Shown: positions 25,610 through 34,043 of the stretch, one piece after another | How the letters are laid out: each line of letters begins with the position of its first letter | Position numbering within the stretch: the first letter of the stretch is position 1 | Assembly (NCBI GenBank): GCA_964635325.1 | Contig: CAZWOL010000004.1 | Coordinates: 11,157 to 75,156 of the forward strand | Direction of reading: 5' to 3' | Length of the DNA: 64,000 nucleotides | Source of the DNA: BOG-1112 sp964635325 | Lineage (GTDB): Bacteria > Bdellovibrionota_B > Oligoflexia > Oligoflexales > Bog-1112 | Program-made: the position numbers and the translations under genes | Notes under the pieces: model-generated | Seen by the model: only the letters and a program-made list of their open reading frames with translations | What the model was told of the DNA's origin: nothing | Database searches by the model: none

Positions 25610-26941
25610 ATGTTCGAAAATAAAATTCTCTGCTGGCTTGTTGGGTTTGGAGTTGGGGTAATCCTTGGAAGGGTTAGCGATGGTTTTCTGCAAGTTGATT
25701 CGACAATTCTCTTTTGTGTTTTTTGCCTGATTCCTTCTTTCTTTCGCAAGTGGCGTCTTGAAATTCTTTGCTTTCTCATGGCTTTTTTTTGGGGCGTTCA
25801 ACATAGTGCTCCTTGGCCCAAAGAAGCTCAAACAGATGTTCAAATTCAAACTAAGAACCTAATTCCCCAAGGGCTTGGCCTAATCGTGCGCCATATTCAT
25901 TCGGGGGACTATTTTTATGTACATGGACGTGGAAGATTAGGTGATGTTGGAAATATGTCAAGCTCCCGTCAGGGCAATTCTTTGCTGGGCGTTCCTGGTT
26001 TTTTTCGAGTTCACCTTCCACATGAGGAACCTTGGATTTGGTTCACACAGTTCAGAAGCGTTCTGGATAAACGCATTTTACGCTTGCCATGGGAGCTTCA
26101 AGGGTTTTGCTATTCAATTTTTTTAGGCGATCAAACACATTTGGGTGAGCTGCTTGATTCCTTCAAAATTCTCGGACTCTTTCATTTGCTTGTGGTCAGT
26201 GGGTTACACATTGCTTTTTTAAGTGCTGCTATACTGTGGCTTCTTTTGATTCCTTTTCAGGGGGCTTATGCAGCATGTCTTTTGAGTCCTCGCAACTGGT
26301 ATAAATGCCAAACTGCACTTATTGCAGCTTCAATTTTTTGTGTGGGTTCTTATGCATTGGCTTTGGGTTTTGCGCCGTCTGTACAACGTGCGGTTTTGCT
26401 CTTCGCATGTGATCAGTTCTTTAAGGTTTTCTCTATAGCTCCTTCTCAGGTCAATCGACTTGGAATAGTTATGTCTTTGCAAACTTTTCTGTTTCCTCTC
26501 GATGTCTTGAGTTTAAGTTCCATTCTCAGTTGGAGCAGCTATTTTAGTATTTTGGCCTTTGTAAATGCTAAGCATGCTGGTTGGAAATCTGTATTTTATT
26601 GTCAGTTGATATTAGGATTGTTTCTTGCTGCATTGCTTGGACAGGTTAGTATTGTTGGGGTCTTTCTCAATTTGGTGATTGTGCCTATTTTTCCGTTTAT
26701 ATTTCTATTGTGTGTGCTCTTGTTGTTTGATGGATTTTTACCCGTAAAAATAAGTGGGATTTTTTTTGAAATTGTGACTTTATTTTTGCGTTCTATGGAG
26801 CGTTTTGCGGACTGGGCTAATACGGTTCCAGGTTTATACTTTGAGCTGAATGACTGTCTGCCTCTCCGTTATCTTTGTCTGTGCTTAGGCTTGCTGGGTC
26901 TAGGATGGGGATTTTCCAGTTTTGTGATTCAAAGGAGGTAG
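25610..26941 (+). CDS. Short ComEC/Rec2-like membrane protein
   Basis: Polytopic membrane protein related to the DNA-uptake channel ComEC. The diagnostic stretch is FYSIFLGDQTHLGELLDSFK followed by GLFHLLVVSGLHIAFLSA, the competence-domain motif, and many hydrophobic helices follow. At 443 residues it is much shorter than usual ComEC (700-800) and stops after the membrane domain: no metallo-beta-lactamase-like C-terminal domain is present. The N-terminal soluble domain is also brief. No SD is evident before the ATG. The 3' end overlaps the facing zinc-ribbon gene by 42 bases. It could still be a channel, with nuclease activity supplied elsewhere. Confidence 0.82.
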   Translation: MFENKILCWLVGFGVGVILGRVSDGFLQVDSTILFCVFCLIPSFFRKWRLEILCFLMAFFWGVQHSAPWPKEAQTDVQIQTKNLIPQGLGLIVRHIHSGDYFYVHGRGRLGDVGNMSSSRQGNSLLGVPGFFRVHLPHEEPWIWFTQFRSVLDKRILRLPWELQGFCYSIFLGDQTHLGELLDSFKILGLFHLLVVSGLHIAFLSAAILWLLLIPFQGAYAACLLSPRNWYKCQTALIAASIFCVGSYALALGFAPSVQRAVLLFACDQFFKVFSIAPSQVNRLGIVMSLQTFLFPLDVLSLSSILSWSSYFSILAFVNAKHAGWKSVFYCQLILGLFLAALLGQVSIVGVFLNLVIVPIFPFIFLLCVLLLFDGFLPVKISGIFFEIVTLFLRSMERFADWANTVPGLYFELNDCLPLRYLCLCLGLLGLGWGFSSFVIQRR

Positions 26942-28036
26942 TTCTTCCTCTTCTTTCTTTTGCTTTTTCTGTATCGCTAAGTAAAAACTCACTCCAGAAA
27001 CACACAGGAAAAATAACATAACAAGTGCAAAGGCTGGATGCCAAACCAACCCTAAAAAACCTGCAATTGCAGCAGCTATAAGGCAGATCATGGCATTAAT
27101 TCGGATTTTGTCTTCTTGAATAATAGCGAGCTCGCTCTTGAGTATGCCCCCTGAGTAGCCTTCCATAACAACATTTTTTTTGTCAAATTTTTGGAATATG
27201 CGAAGAGCTCCCGTAGGTCTGTAGGTGTAGCGAATGTGCCAAAATGGGAGGTGCACTAACTGGACGCTTGCAATCTCCAGCTCAGAACGAACATCAATTG
27301 GGATATCAACATTGAAGCGTGCAATATCCGAATGATAACGTTCAACATGCTGCTTGGCTCGACGCAGTGCTTCCTCATCAGGAACCTCGATGTCTAAAAT
27401 GGGGAGTCCGTTACTGTATTTAAATTCAAAATATTCTCGAACACTGTAGGCGGGGAGTTCGCCCTCCAGGTTCTCTTTGGATGTCTTCACACCGGTGCTT
27501 GCATCGATGCGCCCGCGAGAAAATGTTGAGTCTAACGGAAATCCATCCCATGTGACACGTACGGGTTCTTTGGGCTCGTGCAATTGGACCAAATCCCAAT
27601 GTTCGCAGATGTTCCGACGCGCTGAGATAGCCCATCGATAGCTACGACGAAACTGTCCTGATTCTAAAATATAAGTCGAAGGGCTAAATTCAGCGAGCGG
27701 GGTTTTTTGTCTTTTGACCAATCCCTTCCAAACGGTATGGGCTTCTAGCGATACAATCCAGTAGGGTATGGAATACCCTTTGATATCGGTAATAATATAT
27801 TCTTTATCGACTTTCTTTGGATCCATGTGCATTCTTTTGAGCCATCGTAAGACGATATCACGCACTTGAGTGCTGTCGATGGCATTGGGAATGATGAAGT
27901 GATCAACATGGATATCTTTTCTGCCGGTCTGCATATCGATCGCAAACGTGGCAGAACAGAATGGGCACATAAGTAGGTAATTTTTGAGTTCATATTGTGT
28001 CGAGGCGTTGCAGCTTGGACAACTCAGTTCATGCAT
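26900..28036 (-). CDS. Zinc-ribbon protein with C-terminal membrane hairpin
   Basis: Unrecognised 378-residue protein. The N-terminus is a four-Cys zinc ribbon (Cys6, Cys9, Cys24, Cys27: CPSC...CPFC). A long soluble region follows with two related motifs, GYSIPYWIVSLEAHTVWKG and VHLPFWHIRYTYRPTGAL, the sort of internal repetition seen in beta-rich membrane-associated proteins. Two adjacent hydrophobic helices lie near residues 305-350, and the tail is Lys/Glu-rich. GGGGC precedes the ATG. It may be an inner-membrane protein with its zinc ribbon in the cytoplasm; function is unknown. Confidence 0.75.
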   Translation of the reverse strand: MHELSCPSCNASTQYELKNYLLMCPFCSATFAIDMQTGRKDIHVDHFIIPNAIDSTQVRDIVLRWLKRMHMDPKKVDKEYIITDIKGYSIPYWIVSLEAHTVWKGLVKRQKTPLAEFSPSTYILESGQFRRSYRWAISARRNICEHWDLVQLHEPKEPVRVTWDGFPLDSTFSRGRIDASTGVKTSKENLEGELPAYSVREYFEFKYSNGLPILDIEVPDEEALRRAKQHVERYHSDIARFNVDIPIDVRSELEIASVQLVHLPFWHIRYTYRPTGALRIFQKFDKKNVVMEGYSGGILKSELAIIQEDKIRINAMICLIAAAIAGFLGLVWHPAFALVMLFFLCVSGVSFYLAIQKKQKKEEEELPPLNHKTGKSPS

Positions 28037-28081
28037 AGGTTCTGCCCCTTTTTTTTTATCTATTTTACCATGCTGCGAAGC

Positions 28082-28109
28082 TTGACAGTCTAGCCTTTAG
28101 TCTTAGATT
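28082..28109 (+). promoter_or_regulatory. Promoter for dnaK
   Basis: A consensus -35 TTGACA (28082-28087) and a -10-like TAGATT (28104-28109), 16 bases apart, lie upstream of dnaK. They predict a leader of about 80 bases containing a GGGGA/TCCCC hairpin (28129-28141). It resembles a housekeeping promoter; no CIRCE element is seen. Confidence 0.55.
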
Positions 28110-28194
28110 AGCCTTTGGTGGTCCTGACGGGGAGCTTCCCCCGCGGTTCAGTGGCCAAATACACCAAAATTACTAAGAAAAACTGGAGTCTATA

Positions 28195-30102
28195 ATGGGC
28201 AAGATCATCGGAATCGATTTAGGGACTACCAACTCGGTCGTTGCCGTGATGGAAGGCGGGAAAGCCAAGATCATCGAAAACTCGGAAGGTCAGAGAACAA
28301 CACCGAGTGTTGTCGCTTTTAACAAAGAGGGCGAGGTTCTTGTTGGAACCGCAGCTCGTCGCCAGGCCGTCATCAATCCGACCAATACTATATTTTCAGC
28401 AAAACGCTTTATTGGTTGCCTTTTCAAGGAGCGTTCCGAAGAATCCAAACGTGTTCCCTACAAAGTAAAAGAGGGTGCAAGCGGTTCTACAGTTTTTGAC
28501 ATTTTGTCCAAGGACTATAGTCCTACGGAAATTTCTGCAAAGGTTCTTGCGAAACTCAAGCAAGCTGCAGAAGAGTATCTTGGTGAGAAAGTGACCGAAG
28601 CGGTTATCACTGTTCCAGCCTATTTTAATGACGACCAAAGACAAGCGACAAAGGATGCAGGGCGTATCGCAGGGCTGGAAGTTAAGCGTATTGTTGCGGA
28701 GCCTACAGCAGCAGCTCTTGCCTACGGTTTGGATAAAAAGAAAAACGAAAAAATCATTGTTTATGACTTTGGCGGCGGGACCTTTGACGTCTCCTTGCTC
28801 GAAGTTGGAGATAATGTTGTCGAAGTATTAGCCACAAACGGGGACACTCACCTCGGTGGTGATAACGTTGACGAAATTCTCATCAAATTCTTGATTGATA
28901 CATTTAAAAAAGACACCAGTATCGATGTTTCCAAAGACCCAATGGCTGTGCAACGTCTTAAAGAAGCAGCTGAAAAAGCTAAAATTGAACTCTCTTCGGC
29001 ACAATCGACAGAGATCAATCTCCCTTTCCTCACAGCAGACCAAACAGGACCTAAGCATCTTGTTGTAACATTGCGTCGAGCTGAATTTGAGAACATGATC
29101 ATGTCTCTGGTTGAAAAAACGCTACAACCTTGTAAGCAAGTACTTAAGGATTCAGGGGTAGCTATTGGATCAATCGAAGAGGTTGTTCTTGTTGGTGGTT
29201 CGACAAGGATTCCTTTGGTTCAGCAGAAAGTCAAAGAATTCTTTGGCAAAGAGCCAAATAGGTCCGTAAACCCTGACGAAGTTGTTGCAGTCGGTGCAGC
29301 GATTCAAGCTGGTATTCTAGCTGGAGATGTTAAAGACGTTCTTCTTCTCGACGTTACTCCGCTTTCTTTGGGTATTGAGACCCAGGGTGGTGTTATGACG
29401 AAGTTGATCGAACGAAACACGACGATCCCAACACGTAAGGGTCAGGTGTTTTCAACAGCATCCGACAACCAGACTTCTGTAGAGATCAATGCGTTGCAAG
29501 GTGAGCGAGAAATGGCTTCTGACAACAGAAGCTTAGGCCGTTTCAGCTTAGTGGATATTCCACCTGCACCACGTGGCGTTCCTCAAATCGAAGTGACTTT
29601 TGATATCGATGCGAACGGTATCGTTTCTGTTTACGCTAAGGATCTAGGAACTGGTAAAGAACAGAAAATCGTCATCACTTCCGAAACGAAGCTCTCTGAA
29701 AATGATATTGATCGCATGGTCAAAGAAGGCGAAGAGCATAAGGAAGAAGACAAGAAGCGTAGAGAGACTATTGAGGTTCGCAATAACCTTGACTCACTTG
29801 TGTACCAAGCTGAGAAACTCATGCGCGAAAATGGAGATAAAGTTCCAAAGGATATGAAGGACGAGCTCGAAGCTGCGATTGCAGGTGTAAAAACCAAACT
29901 GGCGAGTGATGATCTCGAAGTTTTGAAAAGTGCAAAAACGGAGTTCGAGGCGAAACTGCATAAGCTGACGGAAAACATCTACAAACAAGCTGGTGCATCT
30001 GGAGCTGGCCCAGGCGCAGCTTCATCAGCTGGTGGCTCTGCAAAAAGTGACGATAATGTCGTTGACGCTGAGTACGAAGATCATCCAGACGGAAAAAAAT
30101 AA
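28195..30102 (+). CDS. dnaK: Molecular chaperone DnaK (Hsp70)
   Basis: ATP-dependent chaperone. The 635-residue protein has the complete family pattern: GIDLGTTNSVVAVMEG at the start, AVITVPAYFNDDQRQATKDA, IVYDFGGGTFDVSLLE, LVGGSTRIPLVQ, then the substrate-binding domain with LLDVTPLSLGIETQGG, a helical lid, and a Gly/Ala/Ser-rich tail ending in acidic residues. A GGAG lies nine bases before the ATG. It has its own promoter and a strong terminator. dnaJ is not adjacent and grpE is 14 kb away at 44430. Confidence 0.98.
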   Translation: MGKIIGIDLGTTNSVVAVMEGGKAKIIENSEGQRTTPSVVAFNKEGEVLVGTAARRQAVINPTNTIFSAKRFIGCLFKERSEESKRVPYKVKEGASGSTVFDILSKDYSPTEISAKVLAKLKQAAEEYLGEKVTEAVITVPAYFNDDQRQATKDAGRIAGLEVKRIVAEPTAAALAYGLDKKKNEKIIVYDFGGGTFDVSLLEVGDNVVEVLATNGDTHLGGDNVDEILIKFLIDTFKKDTSIDVSKDPMAVQRLKEAAEKAKIELSSAQSTEINLPFLTADQTGPKHLVVTLRRAEFENMIMSLVEKTLQPCKQVLKDSGVAIGSIEEVVLVGGSTRIPLVQQKVKEFFGKEPNRSVNPDEVVAVGAAIQAGILAGDVKDVLLLDVTPLSLGIETQGGVMTKLIERNTTIPTRKGQVFSTASDNQTSVEINALQGEREMASDNRSLGRFSLVDIPPAPRGVPQIEVTFDIDANGIVSVYAKDLGTGKEQKIVITSETKLSENDIDRMVKEGEEHKEEDKKRRETIEVRNNLDSLVYQAEKLMRENGDKVPKDMKDELEAAIAGVKTKLASDDLEVLKSAKTEFEAKLHKLTENIYKQAGASGAGPGAASSAGGSAKSDDNVVDAEYEDHPDGKK

Positions 30103-30129
30103 AATCTTGGGTTTATAGAGATTTATTTA

Positions 30130-30175
30130 GGCTCTCCATCAGGTTACTCGCCTGATGGAGAGCCTTTACTTTTTT
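30130..30175 (+). terminator. Intrinsic terminator of dnaK
   Basis: Perfect 14-bp stem GGCTCTCCATCAGG / CCTGATGGAGAGCC (30130-30143 and 30151-30164) with a 7-base loop, followed by TTTACTTTTTT. The loop contains the TAA stop of the facing receiver-TPR gene, so the downstream arm also encodes the C-terminus of that protein. On the minus strand there is no T run, so it acts mainly for dnaK. Confidence 0.93.
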
Positions 30176-31343
30176 GCTCTTGAAGAAAGAGCATGAGTTT
30201 TTTAGCTTCCTCTTGGTTCGGATCTATTCTCAAAAGTGTACTAAGCTCTTTTTCTGCTTCTTTAAACTTTTTCTCAGACAATAGAAGTTTACTAAGGAGT
30301 AGATAGGTGTCGGCTTCGCGAGGATTGCGTCGTGTTTCTTCACGAAGGAATTCTTCCGCTTTCTTGGTTTGTTCGCTTTGAAGACAAAATTTCAAAGCTA
30401 AGCGCAAAGGTTGTGAGTTTTGAGGATATTTTTTTCGAAATTGCTTGAGGTAGTAAAGGGATTTATCCAAATCCTGTTTTTGCAAATATGTCTTAGCAAG
30501 GCCAACAAAGGCTTCTCGATTTTTTGAATGTTCAGTAAGAGCAAGTCTATAACGCGCTATTGCACCATCTAAGTCATTGCGTTCTAAAAGCATTTTTGCG
30601 AGTGAAACTTGTCGGCTGGATTGCTTCGGGTTCAGTTCTAGTTCTTTGACGAGCGCTTCAACTGCTTCAGGAGTTTGGTTGCGCTTTATGTAGAGATCGG
30701 CAAGTCTCGCATAATTTTTATAATATGCTGGATTTTCCTGCACACATTGTTGCAGTAGAGCTACGGACTCCTCCGTTTTTCCTAGACGATCAAGTGTTAG
30801 AGCTATTGCATGTTTTACACGCATAGAGTCTGGTTCGATTTTCAAAGCTTCTTGGTAGAGAAGCATCGCAGATGGAACATCATTGGAAAGGAGTGTTTTA
30901 TCAGCAGCACGCAAGATTTTTAAAAATGGAGAAGGGGAAAAGAAGACTTCTAGAGCAGAAGCTATTTTCTCAGCAACACCTTCTGCAGTGAAGGGTTTGA
31001 CGATAAAGTCGCTGGCTCCTAAATCAGTTGCTTTAACGATATTTCCCTTGCTTGCATCGCCTGAAACAACAACAACTGGAATATCAGAAGCTACTGTGCG
31101 ATTGCGGATAAAACTCAAAACTTCAAAAGCATCGGAGTCGGTTAAGTTAATATCCATAAGCACAAGATTAATATATGTGTGCTTAGTGAGTTCGCTAATT
31201 GCTGTTTGACTATCTGAGAATTCAAGAACATTCGTCGCTCCATATTTTTCTAGTATGCCTTTGAGGGCTTTTCTCGTACTGACATAGGAGTCGATGACGA
31301 TAGCGTGAATATCTCCAAATTTTTCAAAACGTGAATTTTGAAT
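30144..31343 (-). CDS. Response-regulator receiver fused to TPR repeats
   Basis: An N-terminal receiver domain followed by about eight tetratricopeptide repeats. The first in-frame ordinary start is GTG at 31163, but that removes half the receiver. Upstream the frame stays open to a stop at 31371-31373 and encodes the missing part (GDIHAIVIDSYVSTRKALKG...); the only start with a good SD is ATT at 31343 (AGTGGAG eight bases before). Counting from it, Asp18, phospho-acceptor Asp64 in LVLMDINLTD, Ser94 and Lys116 in FIVKPF are all present. The TPR part (YYKNYARLADLYIKRNQTPE and similar) should bind a protein partner. It follows the divergent rny copy by 42 bases. Protein is 399 residues if ATT is used. 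Confidence 0.82.
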   Translation of the reverse strand: MQNSRFEKFGDIHAIVIDSYVSTRKALKGILEKYGATNVLEFSDSQTAISELTKHTYINLVLMDINLTDSDAFEVLSFIRNRTVASDIPVVVVSGDASKGNIVKATDLGASDFIVKPFTAEGVAEKIASALEVFFSPSPFLKILRAADKTLLSNDVPSAMLLYQEALKIEPDSMRVKHAIALTLDRLGKTEESVALLQQCVQENPAYYKNYARLADLYIKRNQTPEAVEALVKELELNPKQSSRQVSLAKMLLERNDLDGAIARYRLALTEHSKNREAFVGLAKTYLQKQDLDKSLYYLKQFRKKYPQNSQPLRLALKFCLQSEQTKKAEEFLREETRRNPREADTYLLLSKLLLSEKKFKEAEKELSTLLRIDPNQEEAKKLMLFLQEQKSKGSPSGE

Positions 31344-31385
31344 GAGGACTTCTCCACTTGGCTTTTTTCTTTACATTTTATTCTA

Positions 31386-32939
31386 TCATGCGACAGCAGA
31401 GGATTCGTAGGTTCTTGTGACAAGAATTTTAATTTGACCAGGATAAGTGACCTCTTGCTCAATTTTGCGAGCAACAGCCTGGCTTAGATTCTGAACCTCT
31501 GATTCAGCAACGCTTTCACTATGAACTTGGATGTGAACCTCACGTCCTCCATTCATGACAGCGAGATCTTGAATGCCTGGAAAGCTTTTGACAACGTCAT
31601 GGATAGCCGTCAACCTGACTTGGTAGCCTTCTTCTAGGTTAACGCGGGCCCCAGGGCGAGCTCCAGAGAGTGTATCAGCTGTTTGAAGAACAAAAGCGAG
31701 AGGAGATTCAACAATAATATCAGCATGATGAGACATGACAGTATCGCAGATGTAACGCTTTTCTCCGAAGCGATCCGCATAGTCACCACTAATAACAGCA
31801 TGGCTGCCATCTATGCGGTAATCGATGGCCTTCCCTATGTCGTGCAAGAGTCCAACACGTTTTGCATCTTCAATGTTGATCCCAAGCTCATAGGCAAGGA
31901 TCCCTGCAAATTGAGCGACTTCAACGGTATGGTACCACTGGTTTTGACGGTAACTGGTGCGCCAGTTAAGAGCTCCAACAAGCCTTTGTAATTCAGGTTG
32001 AATGTTTTTGAGCTTTAAAATTTCTGTAGCTTTTTGTCCTAGTCGGAATGCTTCAGTTTCAAGTCGAGCGCTTTGGTTAGCAAATATAGAGGCTGCTTTA
32101 TTCCAATGAGCCATCTCTTGAACAAGGAGTTTTTCAAGTGTAAGACGAGCTGCCTCTCGGCTGATACCAAATCCACCTACAACTTTTATGAACAGAGAGT
32201 CATTTGTAGGTTGGAAAGGGATTATCTTTGCACCGGAAATGGTTTGTAGCTCTTCAATGAGCGCATTGTTTTCCATAAGAAGAGCGTTATGAAAACGTCG
32301 CTCTTTGACTTCAACAATATTGGTTGCTTTTGGCCAAACAAACTCGGGCGCGTAGCGAGCGTGAACGCGATCCAAGATGCGGCGAGCTGCCTTAGGCGCA
32401 GAGGAGGAAAGGTCTTCCTGAACAAATTTCATCAACCTTTGTAGTTCAAGTTGCTTTTCATTAACGACAGCAGCAGACAGGTCTTTTTTTAACGTTTGGG
32501 CCTCTGTTTCTGCAGCTTTTTCCAGACTATATATGAGGCTCTTTCTAGTTGTTTCGATTTCTTGATCTTTGCTTTGCCGAGAGATGTCCAACTGTGCGAT
32601 CGTAGTTTGCTGTTCTTGAATGAGCTGAGCTTTGTGATCAAGGCGTTGCTGCTCCTGCTCCAAAAAACTTTCGCGTTGCATGAGGTCTTTTTCTTCGAGT
32701 TTAAGATCCTCATTTTTCAAAACTAAGAAAGTATCTAGCTCTTCACCCATGGCTTGAATGCGTTCATTAAGTTGGTTGGCAGCATCTGTTCTGAGTGTTT
32801 GAGATTGGAGTTGCGCTTCCGTCAGCACTTCTTGTTTCTGAGAAAAATTACTTTTGCGTTCTACAATAGGGAGTAGAATGAGCATTAATCGAAAAACAAT
32901 TAGGCCACAGGCAATGGAAATTAAAAATAGTGCAAACAT
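31386..32939 (-). CDS. RNase Y paralogue with degenerate KH domain
   Basis: A 517-residue relative of RNase Y: an N-terminal membrane helix (FALFLISIACGLIVFRLMLIL), a coiled coil to about 200, a KH-like region, and an HD phosphohydrolase domain. The HD residues are kept (HTVEVAQF, GLLHDIGKAIDY near 363, MSHHADII, ADTLSGARPGARV), and the C-terminal YPGQIKILV end is the RNase Y type. In the KH region the GRIIGREGRN loop is replaced by a NALLMENNALIEEL stretch, so the RNA-gripping GXXG loop is missing. It may cleave RNA with altered specificity, or work with the canonical RNase Y. The receiver-TPR gene is just downstream and may regulate it. Confidence 0.88.
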   Translation of the reverse strand: MFALFLISIACGLIVFRLMLILLPIVERKSNFSQKQEVLTEAQLQSQTLRTDAANQLNERIQAMGEELDTFLVLKNEDLKLEEKDLMQRESFLEQEQQRLDHKAQLIQEQQTTIAQLDISRQSKDQEIETTRKSLIYSLEKAAETEAQTLKKDLSAAVVNEKQLELQRLMKFVQEDLSSSAPKAARRILDRVHARYAPEFVWPKATNIVEVKERRFHNALLMENNALIEELQTISGAKIIPFQPTNDSLFIKVVGGFGISREAARLTLEKLLVQEMAHWNKAASIFANQSARLETEAFRLGQKATEILKLKNIQPELQRLVGALNWRTSYRQNQWYHTVEVAQFAGILAYELGINIEDAKRVGLLHDIGKAIDYRIDGSHAVISGDYADRFGEKRYICDTVMSHHADIIVESPLAFVLQTADTLSGARPGARVNLEEGYQVRLTAIHDVVKSFPGIQDLAVMNGGREVHIQVHSESVAESEVQNLSQAVARKIEQEVTYPGQIKILVTRTYESSAVA

Positions 32940-33100
32940 GTCACGAAACCTTTCGTTCTTGATTTGTCCTAGCTCTTTTTTGGAGTCTGTTCATATAGAA
33001 AGGTTGTGCTAATAAAATTGTAGGTTAAATATTGATACAACGGGTCTAACTTAGCGTTTGATATAATAAATTACTACGAAAAATCAGTTTGGGATGGTGC

Positions 33101-33895
33101 ATGGGAAAGCTCAAAAGGGCTCTATTTATTCTTGGTCTCGGCTTTAGCTTCTATACCTCTTCTACTATTGTACAGGCGCAGCCAGTCGTCGAGCAAATTG
33201 ACCGCTTACAGTTAGACTGGGGAAACTTGAAGCTGCGCTTTGTAGGTAACTATCGGAATGAGAAAGGAGAGCTCTCCTATCTTGAGATTGAAAAGCACGC
33301 CGTTAGTGATGGAATTGTGGGTGTGCAAGAAAGTATTGTGAAGATTCACCAAGAAGAGCTGTCTCGGCAGGGGGTTCCAAAAGAGCTAGCCGAACGTAGC
33401 GCAGTGATGGCTGCTGAGGCAGTCACACGCAATACCTACTCTTATCAGACCTCATTTTTTAAAGATGGCACGGTACGTGTCTTTCTTGAATCTAATCTGA
33501 CTCAAGCTTTGGCTCGCAAAGATGCAATTTTTCGCAAGGCTAGTGATGAAAAAAGAAAAGACCCGCGATTTAGCGGACTCATTTTGCGTGTGGATAAGTC
33601 CATTCGACCTATGGCGAGTTATGAGGTTGTCGACTCTTCCGGGAACCTGCTCTTCAATGAAAAAGCGGTAGTGCGGGAAGCATATGAAAAAAATCTAATG
33701 GGACGTTGGTTTACGGATTTGCAACGCGACGAGCTTGATAGATATATAGGCCCAAAACCGGTATCTATAACGGTTAGGGTTGATGCTAAGAACCCTAACC
33801 GTTTCCTAGTAGAAAGAGGACCTTGGACCGACGCGTTGCAGGATAGTGATGCTTTGTTGAGTGAGGCTCGAATCGCCTTGGTTGTGCCGAAGTAG
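33101..33895 (+). CDS. Exported protein of unknown function
   Basis: Start chosen at the ATG at 33101 rather than TTG at 33089; GGGATGG lies just upstream. The N-terminus is a signal peptide (LKRALFILGLGFSF...TIVQAQ) without a lipobox, so the product is probably periplasmic. The mature 240 residues mix helix and strand, with a basic and acidic surface (KASDEKRKDPRF, LQRDELDRYIGPKP) and no recognised motif. A perfect 13-bp inverted repeat is embedded in the coding sequence near the 3' end. It is separated from the downstream rpmI by about 150 bases. No function can be assigned. Confidence 0.78.
   Translation: MGKLKRALFILGLGFSFYTSSTIVQAQPVVEQIDRLQLDWGNLKLRFVGNYRNEKGELSYLEIEKHAVSDGIVGVQESIVKIHQEELSRQGVPKELAERSAVMAAEAVTRNTYSYQTSFFKDGTVRVFLESNLTQALARKDAIFRKASDEKRKDPRFSGLILRVDKSIRPMASYEVVDSSGNLLFNEKAVVREAYEKNLMGRWFTDLQRDELDRYIGPKPVSITVRVDAKNPNRFLVERGPWTDALQDSDALLSEARIALVVPK
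33769..33803. repeat. Perfect inverted repeat inside a coding region
   Basis: AACGGTTAGGGTT (33769-33781) and AACCCTAACCGTT (33791-33803) are exact complements with a 9-base spacer. They lie about 90 bases before the stop of the exported-protein gene and encode parts of TVRVDAKNPNRF. No T run follows, so it is not a standard terminator. Confidence 0.85.
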
Positions 33896-34043
33896 GTCGT
33901 TGGTGGATTCGGTTTGTATTCGCTCTGACCCTAAACCACTACTTATCTTTGTCTTGCCCCCAGTGTGGATTAATGATACTAGTCCTAACCTCAAGATCTT
34001 ATTCAGTTTAGAAAACCGAACTGCCTTTTTGTGAAGGTCTAAC

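Noticed and set aside
31250..31474. 74-residue minus frame spanning the rny paralogue stop and the receiver start
   Set aside because: It reads the receiver coding sequence in another frame; the receiver frame encodes recognisable domain residues.
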